A stretch of 64,000 bases of DNA from JANQMY01 sp965227095 (GTDB lineage Bacteria > Pseudomonadota > Alphaproteobacteria > JANQMY01), in contig CBDDFL010000001.1 of the NCBI GenBank assembly GCA_965227095.1, forward strand, positions 310,001-374,000, in the 5' to 3' direction. The translations under genes and the position numbers were made by a program. The notes below the pieces were generated by a model. That model made no database searches, was not told the origin of the DNA, and saw only the letters and a list, made by a program, of their open reading frames with translations. The stretch's first letter is position 1, and every line of letters begins with the position of its first letter. Positions 27,695-36,531 of this stretch are shown here, in pieces.

Positions 27695-29875
27695 TCAGTA
27701 CTTATATGAGATCGTGACGCCACCGGTTGCCGGTTCGCCAAAAGTCTGTTGGACAGCAACCAAGCCCGGCAAGACCTGCGTCAGGTACTCCTCATTCAAA
27801 ACATTCTTACCGAATGCCGCGATCGTCCAGTGATCCGACGGATCGGTCCAGGCTGCTCTCAAATTGAGGATGCCAAATCCATCTTGTTCGAACTGATTGG
27901 CCACATCGAAAAAGAAGCTGGACGAGTAGTAATAATTGCCATCCAGGTTGATCGTCCCAAAGCCAAAGGTCCGCTCATAATTGACGGTAATGTTCCCGGT
28001 GAAATCCGGAGCGCGCTGAACGTCGAAGCCACTCGCATCGATAAACGGCGTCAGAAAAGTACTGAAGGTCGGCGACATTGGGTTTAAGTCTTGCACAAAT
28101 TGCTGCGCATTCGGAAAACTGTCGTATTCGCTATCCGTATAGGAGAGACCGACTGTCACAGAAAGCTCGTCGGTTATCGATGAGTTAAGTTGGATCTCAC
28201 CGCCGATGACCGATGCTTCGGCCGCATTGTTCACCAGTGCCTGCAGGCCGTTATATGTCGCCAACTGAATATTTTTATAGTCGTAATAGAAAACCGCCGC
28301 TTCTACGCGATTGCGATTGCCGGTCCATTTAAAGCCACCTTCATAGGCCTTGATTTCTTCCGGTTCCAACGGTGTGGTGACGAAAGCACTCGGTGTAAGA
28401 GCACCCGCCTTATAGCCTTCGGTATAAGAAAAGTAGATGCTCGACGATTCCGTCGGTTCATATCGCAAAACGCCACGTGTCGTCACTTCGTGGAACCATT
28501 CCGACACATCCGTCCGTCCGGGAGCAACGCCCAACAGCAAAGAGCCAATCGGCTGTACGTTAAAGAAAGCCCGGGTCGCATCCACACTGTACCGGACACC
28601 CCCGGTCAGGTACCAACGATCCGCGAATTCATAAGTGACGTCAGCAAATCCCGCATAGGCTAAATTGTTGGCGCCCACATTGTACAACGTGGTCGGAAAT
28701 AAAAGTCCGAAGCCCGGAGCCTGTGCTTGGAAATTCGTGTAGTCCTCATCGAAATTAAGATAATAAGCACCAACCAGCCAATCGAGTCTTTCCTTAAAGA
28801 TGCCCGACAGATTGACTTCTTGTGTCACCGTGCGGTTATTGATGGGGAACGACACCGCAAATAACGGCACACCGCTGGCAGACGCGGACCCATCCAAGTC
28901 GAGGACGGACTTAGAAGATTCCTCCCGGTACTGCGTATAAGAGACAAAATTCGCCCACCCCAAATCCAACTCAACGGTTAACTGATAGGCATCGTGGTCC
29001 GACGTGAAACTCGTTGCGGAATCGTTCGAGACGTCACCATACCCGGACGCAACTGTTGTTGGGATGCCGATATTGTTAAGCGCTGTCCCGGCAGATAAAC
29101 CGTTGAAATTACCGGTGGCAACCGGTGTGGGATCGTCCCGTTCGGCATGCGAATAAGCGAACTTCGCCGTGATCCACTCGTTCGGCTCAAACAGCACTGA
29201 GGTGCGGACCGCCCATTGTTCAAAGGCACCATCATTATCCGCACCCGTCGCGATATTGTTCAGAAATCCCTTACCGGCTTCGTAAAAGCCCGTGATATCA
29301 ACCGCTAATTTTTCCGACAGGCCATACGAACCATACGCACTTACCTCGCGGCGGTTGAAGCGCGCGTAGGAAGTGTTGACCTCCAACACCGGATCATAAG
29401 ACGGCTCGCGCGAACTCAACAGAATCGCGCCGCCGGTTGCATTTCGTCCGTAGAGGGTGCCTTGCGGCCCTTTCGCTACTTGAACACTTTCGAGGCTCAG
29501 CAGCTTCATGTCTGTGGTCAACTGACTGGGCGCATAAAACCCATCGACATAGGTTGGAACATTCGAATTGAATCCGGCCGCGGCGATAGCGCTGCCGACG
29601 CCGCGCACCGTGGGCTGCGCAAAGGCGCCGGCCAAGTCAATTCGTAAGCCGGGGACCAATTGCGGAAGGTCGATCACTGTTTCTAAGCCCGCATCTTCGA
29701 TCTGTTGGCCACCGATAACAGTCACGGAAATGGGCACGTCAGTCAGAGACTGTTCGCGCTTCTGCGCCGTGACGACAATCTCGTCTAGCTGAGCGGCCGC
29801 TGGAACTGATGCCAAAAGGCACGCCACGCCTGCCATCGCTGTCGTACACGCAAGCTTGTCCCTAAATTTCTGCAT
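27695..29875 (-). CDS. TonB-dependent outer-membrane receptor (cluster A)
   Basis: A 726-residue outer-membrane barrel. A signal peptide (about 1-28, cleavage near VPAAAQ) is followed by the TonB box DEIVVTAQKREQSL, the plug with RGVGSAIAAAGF and GPQGTLYGRNATGGAI, and a 22-strand barrel ending in VTISYKY; the final residue is Tyr rather than the usual Phe. This group in degraders takes up hydrophobic or aromatic substrates, not only siderophores. GGGGAGGAG precedes the ATG. A cluster A operator lies 96 bases upstream and a terminator downstream. Confidence 0.92.
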   Translation of the reverse strand: MQKFRDKLACTTAMAGVACLLASVPAAAQLDEIVVTAQKREQSLTDVPISVTVIGGQQIEDAGLETVIDLPQLVPGLRIDLAGAFAQPTVRGVGSAIAAAGFNSNVPTYVDGFYAPSQLTTDMKLLSLESVQVAKGPQGTLYGRNATGGAILLSSREPSYDPVLEVNTSYARFNRREVSAYGSYGLSEKLAVDITGFYEAGKGFLNNIATGADNDGAFEQWAVRTSVLFEPNEWITAKFAYSHAERDDPTPVATGNFNGLSAGTALNNIGIPTTVASGYGDVSNDSATSFTSDHDAYQLTVELDLGWANFVSYTQYREESSKSVLDLDGSASASGVPLFAVSFPINNRTVTQEVNLSGIFKERLDWLVGAYYLNFDEDYTNFQAQAPGFGLLFPTTLYNVGANNLAYAGFADVTYEFADRWYLTGGVRYSVDATRAFFNVQPIGSLLLGVAPGRTDVSEWFHEVTTRGVLRYEPTESSSIYFSYTEGYKAGALTPSAFVTTPLEPEEIKAYEGGFKWTGNRNRVEAAVFYYDYKNIQLATYNGLQALVNNAAEASVIGGEIQLNSSITDELSVTVGLSYTDSEYDSFPNAQQFVQDLNPMSPTFSTFLTPFIDASGFDVQRAPDFTGNITVNYERTFGFGTINLDGNYYYSSSFFFDVANQFEQDGFGILNLRAAWTDPSDHWTIAAFGKNVLNEEYLTQVLPGLVAVQQTFGEPATGGVTISYKY

Positions 29876-30240
29876 GAACTCCTCCCCTATACAGACATTC
29901 TTTGGAAACTTGGCTCTTGAAATCCGGTCCGCACTGCAGACCCGAGCTTTCTCGTTTCGTTATGATTAAATCTAACAACATTAGAATATCGATTTCAATA
30001 GCTGAAATGGCAAACCCGTTGCAACGCCGCAACAATCTGGGAAGAAACTTCCGCAAAAAACATTCAGAAACGACACCTCCATCATATTTTTACTTTAAAA
30101 AACAATATGATAGAGAAGAGAGAGATCTTCGGGCCAATTCGGAGGTGCAATCAAAGCACCTATCGGCCATCTGCGTTTTGCCGCCAATAATCCCCGCCTA
30201 AGGGGAAAAGTTTTTGGAAAGCATCGCCGAAACGGAGCTG
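29876..30240. other. Promoter region of the TonB receptor gene
   Basis: A 365-base intergenic region with no supported gene. It contains the operator at 29971 and an AT-rich stretch around 30085-30120. Confidence 0.6.
29971..29985. promoter_or_regulatory. Cluster A operator before the TonB receptor gene
   Basis: TCTAACAACATTAGA: TCTAA/TTAGA arms with a 5-base centre, 96 bases upstream of the receptor ATG. Confidence 0.65.
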
Positions 30241-31419
30241 TTATCGATGTGATTCAATCGAGAAGATCGCCGAACTCACCAGAGGGGCTCCCGGCCCGCC
30301 CGCCAGCAAGCAATTTTTTGCGCCGGACACGGGGTTCGACGACTGGCCGCGCAATTGCCGGACGGCTTCGATGGCTATGCCGATGCCATGAATGAACCCT
30401 TGTGCCAGATTGCCGCCCGCCGTGTTGATCGGCAGCGCCCCGCCCGGTGCGATCAGGTTTTCGAACGTGACGAAATCAGCCACGCTTTCGTAATCGCAAA
30501 AGCCGTGATCGATCAATGACGCCACACCTTGAGCGCTGAAGTTTTCGTAGATCTGCGCCACATCTATGTCTTTGGGAGCAAGACCGGTTTGCGACCAGAG
30601 CCGCCGCGCGACCGCCTGGAATCCCGCCGTGGCATACTGATCTTCTGCATCGTTTTCCAAAAGGTCGCCCCAGCCTTTACCGGCGCCTTGGGCAACGCCG
30701 GCCAGATAGACCGGTTTTTGTTTTAGGTCCCGCGCTTTTTCGCCCGATACCAGAAGCAGCGCGCCCGCCCCATCATTTTCCCGCGAACAATCCAACAGGC
30801 GGAATGGCTCGCTGATCCATCGCGCCGTTCTATATTTGTCTTCATCGAACTCTTGGCCATAGGCCACCGCTTCCGGATTTCGAGCCCCATGAAAATAAGC
30901 CGCACGAACAAATGCCTCCACGGCAGATGCCGGAACATTGAACCGTTCGAACATACGTTGCGCGCGGATGGCACACATTTGAGCTGGTGCCACCAAACCG
31001 GCACCAACCATGTGCCCATTCAGGTGATGCTGCATAACAGCTGCCGACAAACGCCCGCTGTTTTTCTGCACCAGGGCTCTAAATACGATGATCGCGCTGG
31101 CTTGTCCGGTCGCAATCGCCCCCACCGCCTGACCGAACGCAGCCGCGATGCCACCACCACCGCCGCCGAAAACCGCACTAGACCAACGCAGTTCCTTAGT
31201 GCCGAGATCTGGCATGAAGCGGACCGGTTCATTGTGATCGTCGCCATAGGTCGCGAACCCATCCACGTCGGCGGGGTCGAATCCGGCATCGACACACGCA
31301 TCCTCAATCGCTTGGATCAACGCCCCTTGCTCGGGCAATGGCGATTGCCCCCTTTTGAATTGCCGCAGGCCGATACCGGCCACCGCAGCTTTTCCCCAAA
31401 GCGTTTGCGTATCGGAGAT
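30241..31419 (-). CDS. Thiolase-like protein (Ltp2/SCP2-thiolase group), probable ATC start
   Basis: A thiolase-fold protein without the usual nucleophile: the segment AVFGGGGGGIAAAF has no Cys where thiolases carry one. DVAQIYENFSAQ and INTAGGNLAQGF match the lipid-transfer/Ltp2 group, which with a DUF35 partner catalyses retro-aldol cleavage of acyl-CoA side chains. The DUF35 gene lies directly upstream, so the same complex is likely. The first standard start is GTG at 31383, already inside the first beta-strand (AAVAGIG) and without a Shine-Dalgarno. An in-frame ATC at 31419 gives the family-like N-terminus ISDTQTLWGKAAVAGIG, with GGGAGGG 7 bases upstream. With ATC the product is 392 residues; with GTG 380. 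Confidence 0.85.
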   Translation of the reverse strand: MSDTQTLWGKAAVAGIGLRQFKRGQSPLPEQGALIQAIEDACVDAGFDPADVDGFATYGDDHNEPVRFMPDLGTKELRWSSAVFGGGGGGIAAAFGQAVGAIATGQASAIIVFRALVQKNSGRLSAAVMQHHLNGHMVGAGLVAPAQMCAIRAQRMFERFNVPASAVEAFVRAAYFHGARNPEAVAYGQEFDEDKYRTARWISEPFRLLDCSRENDGAGALLLVSGEKARDLKQKPVYLAGVAQGAGKGWGDLLENDAEDQYATAGFQAVARRLWSQTGLAPKDIDVAQIYENFSAQGVASLIDHGFCDYESVADFVTFENLIAPGGALPINTAGGNLAQGFIHGIGIAIEAVRQLRGQSSNPVSGAKNCLLAGGPGAPLVSSAIFSIESHR

Positions 31420-31440
31420 TTGCTTACCCTCCCTAAGCGA

Positions 31441-31875
31441 TCAGTTTTCTGACGGCGGCATTTTATTCCGCCATCGGATTGACGGAATAAAGCGTTCTTC
31501 AAACCGAGATTGAGCAACCACACCTTGGACAGGCTGACCTATTTTCGGGTCGCGCTCGTCCTTCTCCAGGATCCCCATCAATCGGACGCCGTCTGCGTCG
31601 TCCAATGCCACCACCACACTCACATAAGGCAGGTCCAATTCTTCCGTGCCTTGAAACCGATGCCACGTGCGTGTCCAGCTGTAGATCGTGCCGGAGAGTG
31701 GAACCTCCGTCCAAAGAATTTCCCAAGAACCGCAATCGCCACACCGCCAGACGGCTGGCCAAAGCCATTTTTCGCATTTACCACATCGCGGCAGCACCAA
31801 TTGACCCTGATCCAGCGCCGTCCAATAGGGCAGATCGGCACCATTTGACAGCTCTTCTATTTCTTCCGGCGTCAT
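31441..31875 (-). CDS. DUF35 OB-fold protein with zinc ribbon
   Basis: A 144-residue protein: an N-terminal helix (EEIEELSNGADLPYWTALDQ), a zinc ribbon CGKCEKWLWPAVWRCGDC (about residues 31-48), then an OB fold (GTIYSWTRTWHRF, PYVSVVVALDD). DUF35 proteins bind acyl-CoA and activate adjacent thiolase-like enzymes; in steroid degraders the pair forms the side-chain aldolase. The stop is followed immediately by the Shine-Dalgarno of the thiolase-like gene. It lies 72 bases after the P450 stop in the same direction, probably in one transcript. Confidence 0.88.
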   Translation of the reverse strand: MTPEEIEELSNGADLPYWTALDQGQLVLPRCGKCEKWLWPAVWRCGDCGSWEILWTEVPLSGTIYSWTRTWHRFQGTEELDLPYVSVVVALDDADGVRLMGILEKDERDPKIGQPVQGVVAQSRFEERFIPSIRWRNKMPPSEN

Positions 31876-31947
31876 GAAATTTCCTTCGTTGCCTCTCCGA
31901 TCGCCGAAGCCAGCAATGCTTTCAAACGTGGAGTTGCCGCGCGTAGC

Positions 31948-33156
31948 TCAGCCGACAGACCAGATCAACGGCACCTTGTCCGGCGCCATGACCGTGCCGT
32001 ATCGGGCTGAGTAGTCGACGCCTGGTTTCAACGAAAATTCGGGGATCCTTTTGACCCATTCCTCTGTCAGAATGCGCATTTCATGGCGCGCCAAGGTATG
32101 TCCGAGGCAAAGATGAGGGCCGGTCGAAAAAGTCAAATGTTCGAATTTCTTGCGGTCCACGTTAAACGCGTTCGGATCGCCGTGGACCCGATCGTCGCGC
32201 CCGGCCACCGGCAACAGGCACAAAACCATGTCGCCCTCTCGGAAGGGAACCCCCTTTAAATCCACGTCCTTGACCACAAGGCGAGGCGTATTGACGACCC
32301 CGAAGCTTCGCAATCCCTCTTCGACGAAATTGGGGATGACCTGCGGCTCCTCTCTCAGGCGCGCCTGTAGCGGTTTGTCCGTTGCAAGATAGCGATACAG
32401 AAAGGCACTGGCATTGGTGACCGTGTCCATGCCGCCCACAAACAGCAGGAGACAAATCGATTGCAATTCTTCCAGTGTGATGGGTCGACCCTCGATTTCG
32501 AATGCCAACAATTTGGTCGCCAAATCGTCCTGCGGGTCTTTTTTTCGAAGCTCCAACAGCTCCGTCATCAGCTGAATGATTTGCCCTACATATTTTTCCA
32601 AATCAACGGACGCATCGCCTTGCGCTTGGAAGAAATTCTCCGCCAATTCGCGAAATGGCCTAAGCTTGTCGAGGGGCAATCCCATCAACTCCATAAACAC
32701 CGATACGGGAAACCGGGACGAGACGTCCCAAAGGAAATCGCATTCCCCCTTGTCCGCAATTTCATCGATAATCTCTACGGCAAATTCCCGGATGCGCGGC
32801 TCGATCTTGGCCACAGCTTTCGGCGAGAAAAACGGCATGAGCGCCTGGCGATAGGGAATGTTCGTTGGCGGATCCAAGCTTAAGGGAATGAACACGGGCG
32901 GATTCGGCACGCGTGGGATCTGCATCTCACGAACCGAAAAATGTTCCGGGTCTTTCACGATATCCGCCACATCATCATAGCGTGTGACGACCCAATGCCC
33001 GCCATTTTCAGGCGTGTAAAAGATGTCGGGGGCATCTTTGTGCAGAGATTCGTAAGACCCATGAAGATCCGAGGTCAGGCGCGGGTCGCCATATATGTTG
33101 AAATCGAAGACCAGGTCTGAAGGAACATGACCTGGCAGTTTTTGCAGCGCTTCCAT
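31948..33156 (-). CDS. Cytochrome P450
   Basis: A 402-residue soluble bacterial P450. Haem-binding FSTGPHLCLGHTLARHE holds the thiolate Cys, EEGLRS is the ExxR motif of the K helix, and FVGGMDTVTNA is the I-helix oxygen-binding region, where Asp-Thr is conserved. It hydroxylates a substrate using electrons from a ferredoxin; a [2Fe-2S] ferredoxin gene lies just upstream. No ferredoxin reductase is in the window. The promoter carries a cluster A operator 117 bases before the ATG. The gene heads a P450-DUF35-thiolase-like unit, compatible with oxidation of an alkyl side chain followed by its removal. Confidence 0.93.
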   Translation of the reverse strand: MEALQKLPGHVPSDLVFDFNIYGDPRLTSDLHGSYESLHKDAPDIFYTPENGGHWVVTRYDDVADIVKDPEHFSVREMQIPRVPNPPVFIPLSLDPPTNIPYRQALMPFFSPKAVAKIEPRIREFAVEIIDEIADKGECDFLWDVSSRFPVSVFMELMGLPLDKLRPFRELAENFFQAQGDASVDLEKYVGQIIQLMTELLELRKKDPQDDLATKLLAFEIEGRPITLEELQSICLLLFVGGMDTVTNASAFLYRYLATDKPLQARLREEPQVIPNFVEEGLRSFGVVNTPRLVVKDVDLKGVPFREGDMVLCLLPVAGRDDRVHGDPNAFNVDRKKFEHLTFSTGPHLCLGHTLARHEMRILTEEWVKRIPEFSLKPGVDYSARYGTVMAPDKVPLIWSVG

Positions 33157-33272
33157 CTGTTTATTGGCCTTATCGTTGCTTGTTACCGGATGCCGGATCG
33201 CTCTCCGTCTCCACGCCCAGCGGTGTCCACCTCCCCGTGGTCGCGATTGATCCGGCAGAGCATTCTCATAAA

Positions 33273-33287
33273 CCTAACACCATTAGG
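33273..33287. promoter_or_regulatory. Cluster A operator before the P450 gene
   Basis: CCTAACACCATTAGG: perfect CCTAA/TTAGG arms around CACCA, a variant of TCTAA-N5-TTAGA, located between the P450 and ferredoxin genes. Confidence 0.55.
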
Positions 33288-33352
33288 CTCGCATTTGAAG
33301 CGGCAAAATGATTGGCACACAAAATCTGCCCCTCACACTGCGGAACAGCTTT

Positions 33353-33673
33353 TCATACTTGCGATGGCGGGATGACAAAAACAGCACCCTCCAGCTCTTC
33401 GCTCACGGCGACCTGACAGGTCAACCGAGAGTTTTCCTGCACGTGAACGCCGTTTTCCAACATCATCTCTTCCATCTCGTCCCTTGGCGGCAGGCCTGAA
33501 AACCATGGCTCCTGAACGAAGGCGTGGCAGGTTCCGCACACCAATGATCCACCGCAAATGGCCTCGATGCCGGCGATGCGATGGCTAACTGCGGCTTCCA
33601 TGACCGATTGTCCGATCTTTGCTTCAACGGTGTGAAGCTGATTGTCGGTTGTCTTGAATGTGATGCTGACCAC
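33353..33673 (-). CDS. [2Fe-2S] ferredoxin, adrenodoxin/putidaredoxin type
   Basis: A 106-residue electron carrier. The cluster ligands are in CGGSLVCGTC (C-x5-C-x2-C) and a distal Cys in NSRLTCQV, the vertebrate/P450-type spacing. It presumably reduces the P450 encoded 196 bases downstream, and may also serve the Rieske oxygenase of the cluster. It begins with GTG; GGGAG lies 7 bases upstream. Its promoter region is shared with the divergent GMC oxidoreductase gene and contains a perfect palindrome. Confidence 0.92.
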   Translation of the reverse strand: MVSITFKTTDNQLHTVEAKIGQSVMEAAVSHRIAGIEAICGGSLVCGTCHAFVQEPWFSGLPPRDEMEEMMLENGVHVQENSRLTCQVAVSEELEGAVFVIPPSQV

Positions 33674-33722
33674 TCGATAACTCCCACATTGCTTTTTGGC
33701 CCTGTTTTGACGTATGTTGTTT

Positions 33723-33739
33723 ATCTATTACTAATAGAT
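33723..33739. promoter_or_regulatory. Cluster A operator in the ferredoxin/GMC divergent promoter
   Basis: ATCTATTA-C-TAATAGAT: perfect 8-base arms. It lies 50 bases from the ferredoxin start and 67 from the GMC start, so one site may serve both directions. Confidence 0.7.
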
Positions 33740-33805
33740 TAATTCTGCAAACAGCCAGGGCAGTCGTCCTGAGTCTGACAAAAAAGAAGATGAAATGGGG
33801 AGGCT

Positions 33806-35437
33806 ATGGCGGAGTTCGACTACATCATTGTGGGCGCGGGCGCGGCAGGGTGCGTCTTAGCCTATCGGCTCTCGGAAAATCCGGAAACCCGCGTCCTCCT
33901 TGTGGAAGCAGGGCCGGAAGACAAGCATCCCTTTATCCACATGCCCAAGGGATTGGCCAAAGTGATGGCGGATCCCCGCTATCTGTGGACCTATGAAAGC
34001 GCCCCCGAAGACGCCAATGCCATGACCCCGGAAACCTGGGTACGCGGACGGGTATTAGGCGGCTCAAGCTCGGTCAACGGAATGATGTATGTACGCGGCC
34101 AGCCCTCCGACTACGACGCCATTGCGGAATTGTCGAGCGAAGATTGGAATTGGGAGCATATCGGCGCGGCCTATGCGGCGCTCGAAAGCCATGAATTGGG
34201 CCCCGCCAAGACCCGGGGCGGCCAGGGCCCCTTACACGTCACCTTGCCGACGCTTCGCGACAGATTGACGGACGCCATGATTGAGGCCGGAGAGAAGATC
34301 GGCTGGCCGGTTAAACAAGACATAAACGAACCCGATGACGCCGAAGGTATCGGCTACGCGCCCCGGACCATTTTCAAAGGAAAACGGCAGAGCGCAGCGC
34401 GGGCCTTCCTCGACCCGATCCGACATCGGCGAAACCTCACCATACTGACCGATACGATCACCGACAAAGTGGTGTTCGATGGCAAGCGCGCGATCGGCGT
34501 GCAAGTTCAGAGCGACGGCCAGGTTCGGCATATTGAAGCGGACAAAGAGATCGTACTTGCGGGGGGCGCCATGGCCTCCCCCGGCCTGCTCGAACGTTCG
34601 GGCGTTGGTGATCCGGAACGCCTGTCTAGGCTTGGAATTGACGTGCTGGTGGCCAATCCGGCAGTCGGCGAGAACCTCATCGAACACCGAGCAATCATCA
34701 TACAATGGAAGCTCAAAGAGGATCTGTCGCAGAACAAAGAATATTACGGCTGGCGTGTCCTTAAATCGTCTGCGCAGTACCTTCTGACGAAGAGCGGCCC
34801 GATGGCCGCCGCGGCCTATGAACTCGGTGCTTGGCTTAAAACCAAGCCCGGCCTCAACCGGCCCGACGCGCAATTTCTGCTCGCCCCGTTCAGCTTCGAC
34901 TTCGAAAAGAACCGTCAAGACGTGGAACGGTTTCCCGGCATGCACATCACTGCCTACCCCTTGCGGCCGACATCGGCTGGGCAGGTTCACATTAAATCGC
35001 CCGATCCGAACGAGCCGCCCGAACTGAAAACAAACTATCGCGACACCGACATTGATCGCGAAACCATGGTCGGAACGGTTCGAATGGCGCGGAAATTCGC
35101 ATCCCAGCCCCCCCTGCGCGATCTGATCGAGGTCGAAACCATGCCGGGACCGGACTACGACACGGATGACAAGATCATCGAAGCGTATGACCGGTATGGG
35201 ACCTGCGGTTACCACGCGGTGGGGAGTTGCCGGATGGGCAATGGCGATGGGTCTGTGGTCGATCCGCAATTGCGGGTGCGTGGCGTGACGAATCTTCGAA
35301 TTATGGACACCTCCATCATGCCGGTCATTCCGTCGGGCAACACCAACGGCCCGACCATGGCGATGGCGTGGCGGGCTGCGGACCTCATTCTTCAGAATAC
35401 GGATGATCTAACCCGCATCGCCGCCGCGGCCGGATAA
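33806..35437 (+). CDS. GMC-family FAD oxidoreductase
   Basis: A 543-residue flavoenzyme of the choline dehydrogenase-like group. IIVGAGAAGCVLAYRLSE with LLVEAG at residues 5-40 binds ADP of FAD, GRVLGGSSSVNGMMYVRG is the GMC signature 1, and AGGAMASPGLLERSGVG signature 2. The catalytic His is in GYHAVGSCRMG and the Asn in SGNTNGPT. It oxidises an alcohol to an aldehyde or acid, logically the product of the P450. GGGGAGG lies before the ATG. The phosphotransferase gene follows after 26 bases on the same transcript. Confidence 0.93.
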   Translation: MAEFDYIIVGAGAAGCVLAYRLSENPETRVLLVEAGPEDKHPFIHMPKGLAKVMADPRYLWTYESAPEDANAMTPETWVRGRVLGGSSSVNGMMYVRGQPSDYDAIAELSSEDWNWEHIGAAYAALESHELGPAKTRGGQGPLHVTLPTLRDRLTDAMIEAGEKIGWPVKQDINEPDDAEGIGYAPRTIFKGKRQSAARAFLDPIRHRRNLTILTDTITDKVVFDGKRAIGVQVQSDGQVRHIEADKEIVLAGGAMASPGLLERSGVGDPERLSRLGIDVLVANPAVGENLIEHRAIIIQWKLKEDLSQNKEYYGWRVLKSSAQYLLTKSGPMAAAAYELGAWLKTKPGLNRPDAQFLLAPFSFDFEKNRQDVERFPGMHITAYPLRPTSAGQVHIKSPDPNEPPELKTNYRDTDIDRETMVGTVRMARKFASQPPLRDLIEVETMPGPDYDTDDKIIEAYDRYGTCGYHAVGSCRMGNGDGSVVDPQLRVRGVTNLRIMDTSIMPVIPSGNTNGPTMAMAWRAADLILQNTDDLTRIAAAAG

Positions 35438-35463
35438 CCAGGTCGAAGGCAAGGAGCCGACCA

Positions 35464-36528
35464 ATGGGAGATCTTCCCCAAATCCCGAACGACATTTCGC
35501 AACTGACGGCCGACTGGCTGACCGATACGCTTTCCCGCTTCTATCCGGGAACGATTGTCGAGTCCGTTCATATCGGAACGGTGATACGCGGCACGGCCAC
35601 AAAGGCGCGCTTGCTGCTAAGCTACAATGAAGCCGGCCACCAGCATCGGTTGCCTCCCACCATGTGGTTTAAAGGCGGTTTGGAGGCACACAGCGACAAT
35701 GCGGACATGTTGGCGGTCTATGCCGGCGAAGCGGCTTTTTTCCTGGATTTAGCAAACACTCTGAACGTCAATATTCCAAAGGCCTTCGTGGCCACGCTCG
35801 ACCCGCAGTCCAATCGATCCATGCTGTTATTGGAAGATCTGCTCGCGCGCAACGCCACGTTCGGGCATGCCACAAAGCCGGTCACGCCGGAGCAAGCGAT
35901 GAAGTTTGTCGCCTTCCTGGCCAAGCTTCACGCGCAATATTGGCAATCGCACACATTGCAGGAGATGGCGTGGCTCAAGGGTGGCGGTGCTTTGTTGGAA
36001 GGCAACGTTATCGACAATGTGCTGTCGAACGAAAACTGGAACCGGTGCCTGTCCTTGCCGCGCGGCCGGTTTGTTACAGGCGACTTGAACGATTTCGAGA
36101 GAATGCGCGGTCTCACACTTGAGATGTTGCGGCACGATGCTGCCAACGCCCATTGCCTGGTGCATGGCGACGCGCATTTGGGAAATACGTTTTTCACTCC
36201 CGACGGAGAGGTGGGCTATCTGGATTGGCAGACGGTGATGATCGGATTTTGGGCACATGATGTGGCCGACTTCATGACCACCTCGCTGACCACTGAAGAC
36301 CGTCGGCGTCATGAACGCGCGCTCATTCAACACTACGTCGATACGCTGGCGCGGGAGGGCGTCACCCTGACCTTCGACGATGCATGGCAAGAATATCGCC
36401 GGCACGCGCTTTACAATTTTGTATGGGCTCTCTGCTTGCCTGAATGGCAACCGGAAGAAGTCTGCGCGCCCAATGCCGAACGGGCATGCGCAGCCATTCT
36501 GGATCTGGACACGCTGAATGCGTGGTAA
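35464..36528 (+). CDS. Aminoglycoside-phosphotransferase-like kinase
   Basis: A 354-residue kinase-fold protein of the APH/EcKinase-like group. CLVHGDAHLGNTFF is the Brenner-type catalytic loop (Asp and Asn) and GYLDWQ the metal-binding Asp loop. LLLEDL at about 118 is the hinge region. Such proteins occur in lipid and steroid catabolic clusters; relatives fused to acyl-CoA dehydrogenases (ACAD10/11) phosphorylate hydroxyacyl-CoA. A similar role is an inference here. It follows the GMC gene by 26 bases and ends 3 bases before the convergent ligase gene. Confidence 0.85.
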   Translation: MGDLPQIPNDISQLTADWLTDTLSRFYPGTIVESVHIGTVIRGTATKARLLLSYNEAGHQHRLPPTMWFKGGLEAHSDNADMLAVYAGEAAFFLDLANTLNVNIPKAFVATLDPQSNRSMLLLEDLLARNATFGHATKPVTPEQAMKFVAFLAKLHAQYWQSHTLQEMAWLKGGGALLEGNVIDNVLSNENWNRCLSLPRGRFVTGDLNDFERMRGLTLEMLRHDAANAHCLVHGDAHLGNTFFTPDGEVGYLDWQTVMIGFWAHDVADFMTTSLTTEDRRRHERALIQHYVDTLAREGVTLTFDDAWQEYRRHALYNFVWALCLPEWQPEEVCAPNAERACAAILDLDTLNAW

Positions 36529-36531
36529 ACG

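Noticed and set aside
34232..35269. 345-codon frame on the minus strand
   Set aside because: Antisense to the GMC oxidoreductase gene.
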